From positions 1 to 22,856 of the forward strand of contig CAZNYK010000060.1 in the NCBI GenBank assembly GCA_964577215.1: a stretch of DNA of 22,856 nt, read 5' to 3'. Made by a program: the position numbers and the translations under genes. The notes below the pieces were generated by a model. It did no database searches, had not been told where the DNA came from, and was given only the letters and a program-made list of their open reading frames with translations. Below, in pieces: positions 15,656 to 22,823 of the stretch. Source of the DNA: UBA2329 sp964577215. GTDB lineage: Bacteria; Bacteroidota; Bacteroidia; Chitinophagales; Saprospiraceae. Numbering within the stretch: the stretch's first letter is position 1; the number at the start of each line of letters is the position of its first letter.

Positions 15656-16373
15656 TGTAGGTTAATATTTTATTTAGCCCCTCAAGTACTAAGTCAGGAT
15701 TCGCAAAGATGCGGGTTTTCAAATTTTTTACAAAAAAATCCGCGTCTCCGCCGGTTAATAGAACGTTAAGCCCCGGCCAACGCTGCCGTATGGCGCTTAT
15801 GGCGCCTTCCATTTCCCACACCGCGCCAAGCTGCACCCCCCGGCGAATAGCGCTCTCCGTACTGTTGCCGAGCATCTCTTCGGTTTCGCCCGGCACCACT
15901 AAGGGCAGATTGGCTGTAAAAGCAGGCAAAGCCCTGAATCTCAACCCGATGCCTGGCGAAATGTTGCCGCCTATGTAGGCGCCTTCCGCGGTGAGGACGT
16001 CGTAGGTGATGCAGGTGCCGGCATCTATCACCAAGCAATTCTGCCCCGGAAACAGGGCATAAGCGCCTGCCACAGCCGCTATCCGGTCTTTACCGAGGGT
16101 GTGCGGCGTGGCGTACAGGTTGCGAAAGGGCAGCGCCGTAGCCGCTGTCAATTCCACGAAGCGGAATCGGGAAGCAATCATGGCTTTGTCCTCATCGCTA
16201 AGGGGAGTACCCACCACGGATAAGATGACATTTTCTACCCGATGGTTGGTTGCCCAGTCAAAGATTGTCTCAAACGACCAGGTTTCCCAGGCTCTGCGCT
16301 CCTCCAGCCGGCTGTTGTCAAACACCGCCGCCTTTGCACGCGTATTGCCGATGTCGATCGTCAGGTTTCTCAA
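15648..16373 (-). CDS. coaX: Type III pantothenate kinase
   Basis: A 241-residue kinase carrying out the first step of coenzyme A synthesis (pantothenate to 4'-phosphopantothenate). It has the ASKHA-fold signatures D7-I-G-N-T-R near the N-terminus, GKDR at 94-97, IDAGTCITYD at 116-125 and GGNISPGIGLRFRAL. The only start that fits the family N-terminus is a TTG at 16373-16371; the frame upstream has no ATG or GTG before a stop. Its 3' end overlaps the barrel gene by 8 bases (15648-15655). It appears to be the first gene of a four-gene operon. Biotin-protein ligase, often beside coaX in other phyla, is absent. I see no good promoter upstream. Confidence 0.94.
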   Translation of the reverse strand: MRNLTIDIGNTRAKAAVFDNSRLEERRAWETWSFETIFDWATNHRVENVILSVVGTPLSDEDKAMIASRFRFVELTAATALPFRNLYATPHTLGKDRIAAVAGAYALFPGQNCLVIDAGTCITYDVLTAEGAYIGGNISPGIGLRFRALPAFTANLPLVVPGETEEMLGNSTESAIRRGVQLGAVWEMEGAISAIRQRWPGLNVLLTGGDADFFVKNLKTRIFANPDLVLEGLNKILTYNV

Positions 16374-16542
16374 AGTTACGGGCGACTCAATTTCATTGTG
16401 ATTTGGATTCCGGTATCGCTTTCGATCCCGAATTATGACGTGCCGGTCGATCGCGGTATCTTAATGCGATGTTAAATATTATTTCTTTTTTTGTACAGGT
16501 AACGGGCGGCCGCGGGTCATTCCTGCACAAAACGCCAAATGT

Positions 16543-18069
16543 TTAGTGCCTGAAATGGCGGATGCCGGTTAGCGCCATCGCCATGTGATGGGCATTGCAA
16601 TAATCGATACTTTCCTGGTCCTTAATGGACCCGCCCGGTTGCACTACTGCGGTAATACCGGCCTGATCTGCAATTTCCACACAATCGGGGAAAGGGAAAA
16701 AAGCGTCGGAAGCCATCACTGCTCCTTTTAAGTCAAAACCGAAAGCCCGGGCCTTGGCAATGGCTTGCCTGAGGGCGTCCACCCTTGAGGGCTGCCCGCA
16801 GCCCATGCCGATGAGTTGCTTGTCTTTCACCAAAGCAATGGCGTTGGACTTGAGGTGCTTGACGGCCACTATGGCGAAAACCATATCTTCTACTTCAGCG
16901 GAGCTGGGCGCTTTATGGGTAACCATTTGAAAATTATCTTCCGACTCGATGAGCAGGTCGGAATCTTGCTCTACCACGCCGTTGAGCAAGCTGCGGAAAC
17001 TCCGCGGCCGCACGTAGAAATCCTTCACAAGCAACAGTATGCGGTTTTTCCTGGCTTGCAGCAATTCGAGCGCGTCGGCGTCAAAACCAGGAGCAATGAG
17101 CACTTCGTAGAAGAGCTTGTCTATTTCGGAGGCGGTTTCCAGGTCCACCGGGCGGTTGCACACGAAAATGCCACCGAACGCGGATACGGGGTCGCAGGCC
17201 AGTGCGGCGTGCCAGGCTTCAGAGAGCGTGGAGCGCGCGGCCAATCCGCAGGTGTTGGTGTGCTTGAGAATGGCAAAAGCCGGCTCTCCGTTGCGCAATT
17301 CGCGCATCACCTGCACGGCGGCGTCTATGTCCACCAGGTTATTGTAGGAAATGGCTTTGCCGGCGAGCTTGTCGAACATTTGTTCAAAATCGCCGAAAAA
17401 CACGCCGTTCTGGTGCGGGTTTTCGCCGTAGCGGAGTATATCTGAGCGGTGGATGCTGTGCTTGAATGCGATATCGGTGCTGCCCTCGTTGAAGTAGTTG
17501 AAAATGGCGATATCGTAGTTGGATGATACTTTGAAGGCGCGGCGTGCCAGTTCGCGGCGGTGTTCGATGGTGAGGGCGCCTTTCGACTCCCGGAGTATTT
17601 CCAGGAAGAGCGCGTACTCCTGCCGGGAGGGCACAACGGCTACATCGCGGAAGTTCTTGGCTGCTGCCCGAATCAGGGAAATGCCGCCGATATCGATTTT
17701 TTCAATGATCTCCGGTTCGGAGGCGCTGCCTGCCACGGTTTCTTCAAAGGGATACAAATCCACGATCACCAAGTCTATTTCGGGCAGGCGGTAATTTTCC
17801 AGTTGAGCCAAATGCTCCGGGTCGCGCCGGGCCAGGATGCCGCCAAACACGGCGGGGTGCAGGGTTTTTACGCGGCCGTCGAGGATGGAGGGATAGCCGG
17901 TAATGTCTTCCACCGCAATAGCGGGAAGGCCCAACGACTGAATATACTGGTAAGTGCCGCCTGTAGAGTATAGCGTTACCCCGATGTGATGCAGCTCCCG
18001 GAGAATAGGTTCGAGACCTTCTTTATAAAAGACCGAGACTAAAGCAGAGCGAATCAACTTGGAATCCAT
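16543..18069 (-). CDS. purH: Bifunctional AICAR formyltransferase / IMP cyclohydrolase
   Basis: A 508-residue cytosolic enzyme for the last two steps of IMP synthesis. Residues 1 to about 190 are the MGS-like IMP cyclohydrolase domain (LYSTGGT 33-39, DGRVKTLHPAVFGGIL). The rest is the AICAR transformylase domain with the catalytic K269-H270 (ILKHTNTCGLA; most homologues have KHxNPCG, here a Thr replaces Pro), DPVSAFGGI and near the C-terminus ASDAFFPFPDCVEIADQAGITAVVQPGGSIKDQ. Full length. The ATG at 18069 follows a strong promoter. It is monocistronic in this window and divergent from hsp20. Confidence 0.96.
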   Translation of the reverse strand: MDSKLIRSALVSVFYKEGLEPILRELHHIGVTLYSTGGTYQYIQSLGLPAIAVEDITGYPSILDGRVKTLHPAVFGGILARRDPEHLAQLENYRLPEIDLVIVDLYPFEETVAGSASEPEIIEKIDIGGISLIRAAAKNFRDVAVVPSRQEYALFLEILRESKGALTIEHRRELARRAFKVSSNYDIAIFNYFNEGSTDIAFKHSIHRSDILRYGENPHQNGVFFGDFEQMFDKLAGKAISYNNLVDIDAAVQVMRELRNGEPAFAILKHTNTCGLAARSTLSEAWHAALACDPVSAFGGIFVCNRPVDLETASEIDKLFYEVLIAPGFDADALELLQARKNRILLLVKDFYVRPRSFRSLLNGVVEQDSDLLIESEDNFQMVTHKAPSSAEVEDMVFAIVAVKHLKSNAIALVKDKQLIGMGCGQPSRVDALRQAIAKARAFGFDLKGAVMASDAFFPFPDCVEIADQAGITAVVQPGGSIKDQESIDYCNAHHMAMALTGIRHFRH

Positions 18070-18103
18070 GGATGGTCTTGGACAGGTTTTTAAAAACAGA
18101 GCG

Positions 18104-18134
18104 CAAAGGTAGGCATATCCGGGTTAATACTCAA
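18104..18134 (-). promoter_or_regulatory. Bacteroidota-type promoter for purH
   Basis: On the minus strand TACCTTTG (18111-18104) is an exact TAnnTTTG -7 element. TTG (18134-18132) lies 20 bases upstream. The leader before ATG 18069 would be about 28 bases, so no long riboswitch fits between promoter and gene. Confidence 0.72.
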
Positions 18135-18186
18135 TAAAAAATAAGGCCGGCTGACAAAAGTCACCGCGCAGCAATGACAAAAGACA

Positions 18187-18218
18187 TTTCTGTGTAAGCC
18201 GGATCGCCGGTACCTTAC
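18187..18218 (+). promoter_or_regulatory. Weak promoter candidate for the hsp20-usp operon
   Basis: TACCTTAC at 18211-18218 matches the first six positions of TAnnTTTG, and TTTC at 18187-18190 lies 20 bases upstream. It is 24 bases before the hsp20 ATG. The poor match may reflect use of an alternative sigma factor, as a stress operon might have, or may simply be chance. Confidence 0.3.
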
Positions 18219-18242
18219 ACCCGACAACAAAATCATACACCC

Positions 18243-18689
18243 ATGTGGAGAGCAGAAATCAAGAACCATGCGTTTGAGCGCTTCGGCGAAGAATTTCACC
18301 CTGTTTTGGATTCGAGTCACTTTCTGGGCCGCAGCGCTTTTGACGTGCCATACCAGCAGCGCACCCCTCCGGCCAATATCCGGCGGGAGGAGGCTTTGTT
18401 TGAGCTGGAACTGGCCATTCCCGGCTTTACCAAGGAAGAGCTCGAGATCGTATTGAAAGACGACATACTAACCGTGCGCGGTGAAAAAACCAAGTCGGAG
18501 CGCATGGGCGGCGCTGAATTTATCCTTGAAGAGTTTGACTTTGACACCTTCGAGCGTTCCTTCAAATTGGCGCCCGGAATCGCCCGCGAAAAGATCTCGG
18601 CCTTTTGCGAGAATGGCATCTTAAAACTCACTTTTGTGAATGTACCCACTGAGGATGAACGCCCTTACCAAAAGGTCAAAATCGAATAA
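18243..18689 (+). CDS. Small heat-shock protein (Hsp20/alpha-crystallin family)
   Basis: A 148-residue ATP-independent chaperone that holds unfolding proteins. Residues about 43-140 are the alpha-crystallin domain: ANIRREEALFELELAIPGFTKEELEIVLKDDILTVRGEK, then EEFDFDTFERSFKLAPGIAREKISAFCENGILKLTF. The short C-terminal tail YQKVKIE may supply the I-x-I-like anchoring contact. Length is typical. The universal stress protein gene begins 18 bases downstream, so the pair is probably a stress operon. Confidence 0.93.
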   Translation: MWRAEIKNHAFERFGEEFHPVLDSSHFLGRSAFDVPYQQRTPPANIRREEALFELELAIPGFTKEELEIVLKDDILTVRGEKTKSERMGGAEFILEEFDFDTFERSFKLAPGIAREKISAFCENGILKLTFVNVPTEDERPYQKVKIE

Positions 18690-18707
18690 TTTGCAAAACT
18701 TCCAATT

Positions 18708-19538
18708 ATGAGAAAGATCCTCGTTCCCACTGATTTTTCCCCATGCGCCGACACGGCAGCGCGAGTCGGGAAATGGATCGCCAAAAAGACCAATGCGGAG
18801 ATGCTCTTTCTCCACGGCATGAAAACGCCGGTTGACTGGGTCAATCTGCCCAAACGCCTTGAAGACAGTTATCCCGAGATCAAAGCGCAGATAGGCGCGG
18901 CCAATCAACACCTCGACGAACTGGTCAAAGACGCCGAGCACATGGGCATCAAGGCTGAAAAAAGCCTCGCCTTCCTCGAAGGCTTTGAGACCGTGGCAAA
19001 TACGGTGCTGGATACCGTCAACGACCTTATTGTGATGGGATCCCACGGCCATACCGGCATCAAAAAATTTGCCCTCGGCTCGCACACCGAAAAGATCATG
19101 CGCACTGCGCAGGCGCCGGTGCTGGCCTGTAAAAACCCGGGGGAGGAGATACACTTCGATACCATTGTGTTTGCCTCCGGACTGGAAGAAGACACGCATA
19201 CGGCATTTGATCATCTCATCCGGTTTGCCGAAGATATCGGCGCGGAAAATCTCTACTTCGTGGAGGTCACCACGCCGTACAACTTCAAGCCTACAGGTGA
19301 AGTCATGGGCCAGATCAGGGCATTTGTGGATGCGCACGATTTCAAGGCTATCACCTTGCACAGTTATGCCCACTACACCATCGAGGCCGGCATCCTGGAG
19401 TTCGCTCAATCCGTAGGCGCCGACCTCATCGGCATCGCCAACCATGGGCGCACCGGCCTGGGAGGTATCTTCGTGGAGAGCATCCCCGAAAACCTGCTCC
19501 GCTACGGCAACCTGCCGGTGCTGAGTATAAGGGTTTGA
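18708..19538 (+). CDS. Universal stress protein with two UspA domains
   Basis: A 276-residue cytosolic tandem UspA protein. Domain 1 (about 1-145) begins MRKILVPTDFSPCADTA and keeps the ATP-binding pattern G-2x-G-9x-G-S (MGSHGHTGIKKFALGSHTEKI). Domain 2 (about 148-276) keeps the fold and the DLIGIANHGRTG segment. There the first Gly of the loop is Ala and the last Gly is Glu (VESIPENLL), so it probably does not bind ATP in the usual way. It is co-transcribed with hsp20. Precise role unknown; these proteins are linked to stress survival. Confidence 0.93.
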   Translation: MRKILVPTDFSPCADTAARVGKWIAKKTNAEMLFLHGMKTPVDWVNLPKRLEDSYPEIKAQIGAANQHLDELVKDAEHMGIKAEKSLAFLEGFETVANTVLDTVNDLIVMGSHGHTGIKKFALGSHTEKIMRTAQAPVLACKNPGEEIHFDTIVFASGLEEDTHTAFDHLIRFAEDIGAENLYFVEVTTPYNFKPTGEVMGQIRAFVDAHDFKAITLHSYAHYTIEAGILEFAQSVGADLIGIANHGRTGLGGIFVESIPENLLRYGNLPVLSIRV

Positions 19539-19747
19539 AGGTTAAAGGGGGAAGGTTAAAGGTTAAAGGGGGAAGGTTAAAGGTTAAAGGGGNNNNNNNN
19601 NNNNNNNNNNNNNNNNNNNNNNNNNNNNNNNNNNNNNNNNNNNNNNNNNNNNNNNNNNNNNNNNNNNNNNNNNNNNNNNNNNNNNNNNNNNNAAGGTTAA
19701 AGGGGGAAGGTTAAAGGTTAAAGGGGGAAGGTTAAAGGTTAAAGGGG
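19538..19747. repeat. 21-base heptad-based tandem repeat interrupted by a 100-N gap
   Basis: The unit is three heptads, GGTTAAA, GGTTAAA and GGGGGAA (21 bases). The left block 19538-19592 and right block 19693-19747 are each 55 bases and identical. N fills 19593-19692. The block begins within the usp stop codon. The identity of the 55-base ends suggests a contig overlap of k-mer size, so true copy number is unknown: it could be about 2.6 units or many more. No gene lies in 19539-19857. Confidence 0.9.
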
Positions 19748-19802
19748 CAGGTTATTTGCCGCTGTGGGAAGGGCCCGCGAGAGGTTGTCGTGTGCAGTAT
19801 AT

Positions 19803-19833
19803 TTTGCCATGCCGAACCTTATTCCGACCTTTG
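19803..19833 (+). promoter_or_regulatory. Bacteroidota-type promoter for pth
   Basis: GACCTTTG at 19826-19833 differs from TAnnTTTG only in the first base. TTTG at 19803-19806 is an exact -33 element 19 bases upstream. Transcription would start near 19839, about 19 bases before the pth ATG. Confidence 0.55.
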
Positions 19834-19857
19834 CACCCGCATCGACATCTCTACAAC

Positions 19858-20433
19858 ATGAAATTTCTCATTGCAGGTTTGGGTAATCCGGGGCCGGAGT
19901 ACGCCGGTACGCGACACAACATCGGCTTTATGGTGGTGGATGCCCTGGCGCAGGCTGCCGAGGCAAAATGGGAAACCGAACACCTCGGGGACGTGGCGCG
20001 CGTCAAACACAAGGGCCGCATGTTCGTGCTGCTCAAGCCTTCCACCTATATGAACCGGAGCGGAAAAGCCGTGCGCTACTGGCTCCAAAAGGAAAAAATA
20101 GAGCAAAACCACCTCCTCGTCATCCTCGACGACCTGAACCTTCCCTTCGGCAAACAGCGCCTGCGCGGCCAAGGCAGCGACGGGGGCCACAACGGCCTCA
20201 AAGACATAGACGCCCTGCTCGGCAACAACAACTACGCCCGCCTGCGCGTCGGCATCGGCGATGAATTCCCCAAAGGGCGGCAAGCCGATTTCGTACTCAG
20301 CGAATGGAGCGGGGAGGAAAAAACGCAACTGCCCGATATACTCAAATTTGCCGCCGATACGGTGAAAAGCTTCGGCGCCATCGGCCTGGGGCAGACGATG
20401 AATTTGTATAACAACAGGCAAAAGGAGATTTGA
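19858..20433 (+). CDS. pth: Peptidyl-tRNA hydrolase
   Basis: A 191-residue enzyme that frees tRNA from prematurely released peptidyl-tRNA. It has N10-P-G, the catalytic H20 in YAGTRHNIGF, the STYMNRSGKAV segment, the catalytic-region LDDLNLPFGKQRLR and GSDGGHNGLKDID, and VLSEWSGEE. Length is normal. The frame is open 34 codons further upstream, but the ATG at 19858 gives the exact family N-terminus (MKFLIAGLGNPG) and lies right after a promoter. The TGA stop sits inside a perfect inverted repeat. Confidence 0.96.
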   Translation: MKFLIAGLGNPGPEYAGTRHNIGFMVVDALAQAAEAKWETEHLGDVARVKHKGRMFVLLKPSTYMNRSGKAVRYWLQKEKIEQNHLLVILDDLNLPFGKQRLRGQGSDGGHNGLKDIDALLGNNNYARLRVGIGDEFPKGRQADFVLSEWSGEEKTQLPDILKFAADTVKSFGAIGLGQTMNLYNNRQKEI

Positions 20434-20458
20434 CAAATCCGCGAGATTTGTCAAATCT
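20426..20458. terminator. Perfect 14-bp inverted repeat over the pth stop; terminator or dispersed palindrome
   Basis: Arm AGATTTGACAAATC (20426-20439) pairs perfectly with GATTTGTCAAATCT (20445-20458) around the 5-base loop CGCGA. Each arm is itself nearly palindromic (GATTTG-A/T-CAAATC). There is no T-run after it, so it is not a classical intrinsic terminator; it could attenuate, protect RNA 3' ends, or be a copy of a short dispersed repeat. Confidence 0.6.
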
Positions 20459-20501
20459 ACCGGCAAAAACACCTAAGTTAGCGCCCTGAAAAGCAACAAC
20501 T

Positions 20502-21380
20502 ATGACGCCGCTGGCCTACATCACCTGGAATGCATCCCCTGAAATAGCCGAGATCGGCCCCCTTACCCTGCGCTGGTACGGGCTGCTTTTCGCTCTCGGT
20601 TTTTTGATCGGCCTGTTTATTGTGCGCCGCATGTTCCTGGTCGAAAAAGCGCCGGAAGCATGGCTCGACAAATGTTTCCTGTACGTAGTGGGCGGCGCGG
20701 TGCTGGGCGCGCGCCTGGGGCACGTGTTTTTCTACGACTGGCCCTATTACTCCCAACACCCCGGGGAGATACTCAAAATCTGGGAAGGAGGCTTAGCCAG
20801 CCACGGCGGCGCCATTGGCATCATCTTAGCCATGTGGATATTTTCGCGCACCGTTTCCAAAAAATCCATCCTCTGGATATTGGACAAGATCGTGGTGCCC
20901 ACAGCCCTCGCCGGCGGATTCATCCGCCTCGGCAACCTGATGAACTCCGAAATAGTAGGCAAACCTACCGACAGCGGCATTGGCTTTCTGTTCAAGAATG
21001 CGGCCAGTGACACCTGGGTGAAATGCGAGGAATGCGTAAACATGGCTCTCAACTGCGTCAAAACCGGCGTTTTCGACCTCGGCTCCGAAATGTGCATGGT
21101 ACCCCGCCACCCCGTGCAGTTGTACGAGTCCCTGAGCTACTTCGCCATTTTCGGCATCCTGTTCTACACCTACTGGCGCACGGATAAGCGGCACAAATTG
21201 GGTTATCTCTTCGGGCTGTTCTTGGTGTTGATCTGGGGCGTTCGCTTCGTGTGGGAGTACCTCAAGATGAGCCAGGGCGGCTTCGAGAGCGCCTTCGGCA
21301 ATGTGTTGAGCACCGGGCAGTTGCTCAGCATTCCGTTTGTGCTGGCGGGGTTGTACTTCATGTTCAGAAAAACGAAATGA
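20502..21380 (+). CDS. lgt: Prolipoprotein diacylglyceryl transferase
   Basis: A 292-residue polytopic inner-membrane enzyme that transfers diacylglyceryl from phosphatidylglycerol to the lipobox cysteine, the first step of lipoprotein maturation. Visible signatures: LRWYGLLFALGFLIG near the N-terminus, GGLASHGGAIG with H101, and the catalytic-core R142-L-G-N-L-M-N-S-E. RHPVQLYES follows at about 202-210. About seven hydrophobic segments are evident. Between GKPT and RHPVQ lies a periplasmic-side insertion with four cysteines (C175, C178, C185, C198). The 68 bases from pth to the ATG hold the hairpin at 20426. The stop overlaps the next start in ATGA. Confidence 0.96.
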   Translation: MTPLAYITWNASPEIAEIGPLTLRWYGLLFALGFLIGLFIVRRMFLVEKAPEAWLDKCFLYVVGGAVLGARLGHVFFYDWPYYSQHPGEILKIWEGGLASHGGAIGIILAMWIFSRTVSKKSILWILDKIVVPTALAGGFIRLGNLMNSEIVGKPTDSGIGFLFKNAASDTWVKCEECVNMALNCVKTGVFDLGSEMCMVPRHPVQLYESLSYFAIFGILFYTYWRTDKRHKLGYLFGLFLVLIWGVRFVWEYLKMSQGGFESAFGNVLSTGQLLSIPFVLAGLYFMFRKTK

Positions 21381-22288
21381 TCCTGCCGCCGCACAGCGCT
21401 TCCGGCAAGAAAAAAAACCGCCGGCGGCTGCGCTATGGGGTCATTGCTCTCCTGATATTGCCCATCGGGTTGCTCCTCTTCGGCGCCTCCATGTCTTTGC
21501 GCACTTCCGATGTCCAAACGAAGCGGTATTTTGCCAAAAGAAACACTCCCGCGCACATCCGCCGCGTGCCCTTTGCCGGCGGCGAACTGCGCTACGTGGA
21601 GACCGGCCTCAGCGCCGATACCGCACCGGTAGTGCTTTTCGTGCATGGCGCACCGGGATCAGGCAATAATTTTTATCAATATTTAGCTGACAGCATACTC
21701 TGCGCAAAAGCCCGCCTGGTCTCGATGGACCGCCCGGGATATGGATACTCCAACTACGGGATAAGCGAGCCCCGTTTTGCCGGGCAGGCCGCTGCCTTAA
21801 AAGCTGTGCTTGACCAATACAGGCCCACTCGTACTATCCTCGTGGGACATTCCTTCGGCGGACCGGTCATTGCCCAAACCGCCCTCGATTACCCCAATCA
21901 GGTGCATGCCTTGCTTATGCTTGCACCGGTGAACGACCCCGACAGCGAGCCGGTGCCCTGGTACGCCGGCTTCGCCCGTTGGCGCGCCACGCGTTGGATG
22001 TTGTCGAAAGCCTGGCAGGTGTCGGGCGACGAGAAGTTTGCCCATGTCGAAGAACTCCGCAAGCTGCAACCCCGCTGGAAAGACCTGCGCATACCGGTAG
22101 CGCACCTGCACGGCGGGTCGGATTTCCTGGCGCCGCCGGAAGAGAACATCGCCTTCAGCCGGCAACACATCCCGGCGGCATATCTCAGGATGAAAGTCCT
22201 GCCCGAATCCAGTCATTTTATTCCCTGGACGGATTATGAGGCGGTAAGGGAGGAGTTGGACTACCTCGTCAACTATGACATCAAGTAA
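21377..22288 (+). CDS. Membrane-anchored alpha/beta hydrolase
   Basis: A 303-residue protein. A basic N-terminus (KKKNRRR) precedes one TM helix at about residues 21-41 (YGVIALLILPIGLLLFGASM), then a periplasm-facing hydrolase domain by the positive-inside rule. Motifs: oxyanion HGAPGSGNNF, nucleophile elbow G157-H-S159-F-G, acid D249 (GGSDFLAP) and H280 (ESSHFIPW). This is the layout of serine hydrolases such as lipases, esterases or epoxide-hydrolase-like enzymes; the substrate is unknown. The ATG at 21377 overlaps the lgt TGA by 4 bases, pointing to translational coupling and perhaps an envelope-lipid role. The frame is open upstream within lgt but that part is shadow. Confidence 0.9.
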   Translation: MILPPHSASGKKKNRRRLRYGVIALLILPIGLLLFGASMSLRTSDVQTKRYFAKRNTPAHIRRVPFAGGELRYVETGLSADTAPVVLFVHGAPGSGNNFYQYLADSILCAKARLVSMDRPGYGYSNYGISEPRFAGQAAALKAVLDQYRPTRTILVGHSFGGPVIAQTALDYPNQVHALLMLAPVNDPDSEPVPWYAGFARWRATRWMLSKAWQVSGDEKFAHVEELRKLQPRWKDLRIPVAHLHGGSDFLAPPEENIAFSRQHIPAAYLRMKVLPESSHFIPWTDYEAVREELDYLVNYDIK

Positions 22289-22290
22289 CT

Positions 22291-22349
22291 GACTGGGAGA
22301 GGGGGTGACTGGGAGAGGGGGTGACTGGGAGAGGGGGTGACTGGGAGAG
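22291..22349. repeat. 16-base tandem repeat, 3.7 copies
   Basis: The unit GACTGGGAGAGGGGGT occurs three times exactly (22291-22306, 22307-22322, 22323-22338), followed by an 11-base partial copy. It starts two bases after the hydrolase stop. It is G-rich with the complementary strand C-rich, so G-quadruplex formation is conceivable. Confidence 0.95.
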
Positions 22350-22353
22350 TAGA

Positions 22354-22384
22354 CGGAAGTGCAAGCTTTAGCGGAAGTGCAAGC
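22354..22384. repeat. Short direct repeat, two copies 18 bases apart
   Basis: CGGAAGTGCAAGC occurs at 22354-22366 and 22372-22384, immediately after the 16-base tandem repeat. No function can be read from it. Confidence 0.85.
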
Positions 22385-22792
22385 CTTGGGAGGCCGTTCA
22401 TAAATGTAGAGACTGTTCATTGAAGTGTGTCTCTATCAAAGAGCATATTGCATAAGCTACTGAAAATAAAGACTTAGCGCTCTTCGCGACCTTTGCGGGA
22501 TACAGAAAAATGAATAGTGCCCTTAGCGCTTGAAATGAGCACGTCGCATCCATACATTGCCCATATGCAATACACATTTGCAATCAGTCCGCTGCGGCAA
22601 AGCCATATATTTGGAATTTTCCGATGAGCAGCCATTTGAACGGGCAATGACCCTTCTGGAGACCGCGCTTCCAGGCGCCCAGGTCAGCAGTTCCCAGGCT
22701 CATCGCGAGGCGCCATCGTCCGGTAAGGCGCTCTATGCCCAGGTTGATGGCGGTCATCTTCATTCCGATGGTAAACTTTCTCCTACGGCAGC
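22385..22792. other. Non-coding or decayed stretch, no convincing gene
   Basis: No recognisable coding sequence. A frame of 79 codons from a TTG at 22557 has no family signature. 22474-22500 contains TTAGCGCTCTTCGCGACC and then TTTGCGGG, which resembles a 'CTTTGCG'-type dispersed intergenic repeat known to me from several bacterial genomes (from memory). Confidence 0.5.
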
Positions 22793-22823
22793 TTGACTTT
22801 TCCCCCCAAAGGCATTAGTTTTG
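22793..22823 (+). promoter_or_regulatory. Bacteroidota-type promoter for a gene beyond the window
   Basis: TAGTTTTG at 22816-22823 is an exact TAnnTTTG match and TTGAC at 22793-22797 provides a -33 element with 20 bases between TTG and -7. It points rightward; the start codon is probably just beyond 22856. Confidence 0.55.

Noticed and set aside
16371..16378. TAACTTTG on the minus strand, an exact -7 match
   Set aside because: It overlaps the coaX TTG start, so transcription would begin inside the gene. Likely chance.
18621..19445. 274-codon open frame on the minus strand
   Set aside because: Antisense to the universal stress protein gene, with no recognisable domain.
19538..22349. Possible CRISPR arrays in the repeat blocks
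   Set aside because: Both blocks are head-to-tail tandem repeats without unique spacers, and no cas genes are present.
22557..22796. 79-codon frame beginning with TTG
   Set aside because: No ATG start, no recognised motif, no promoter, and it sits in a repeat-rich stretch. It could be a gene remnant but I cannot support it.
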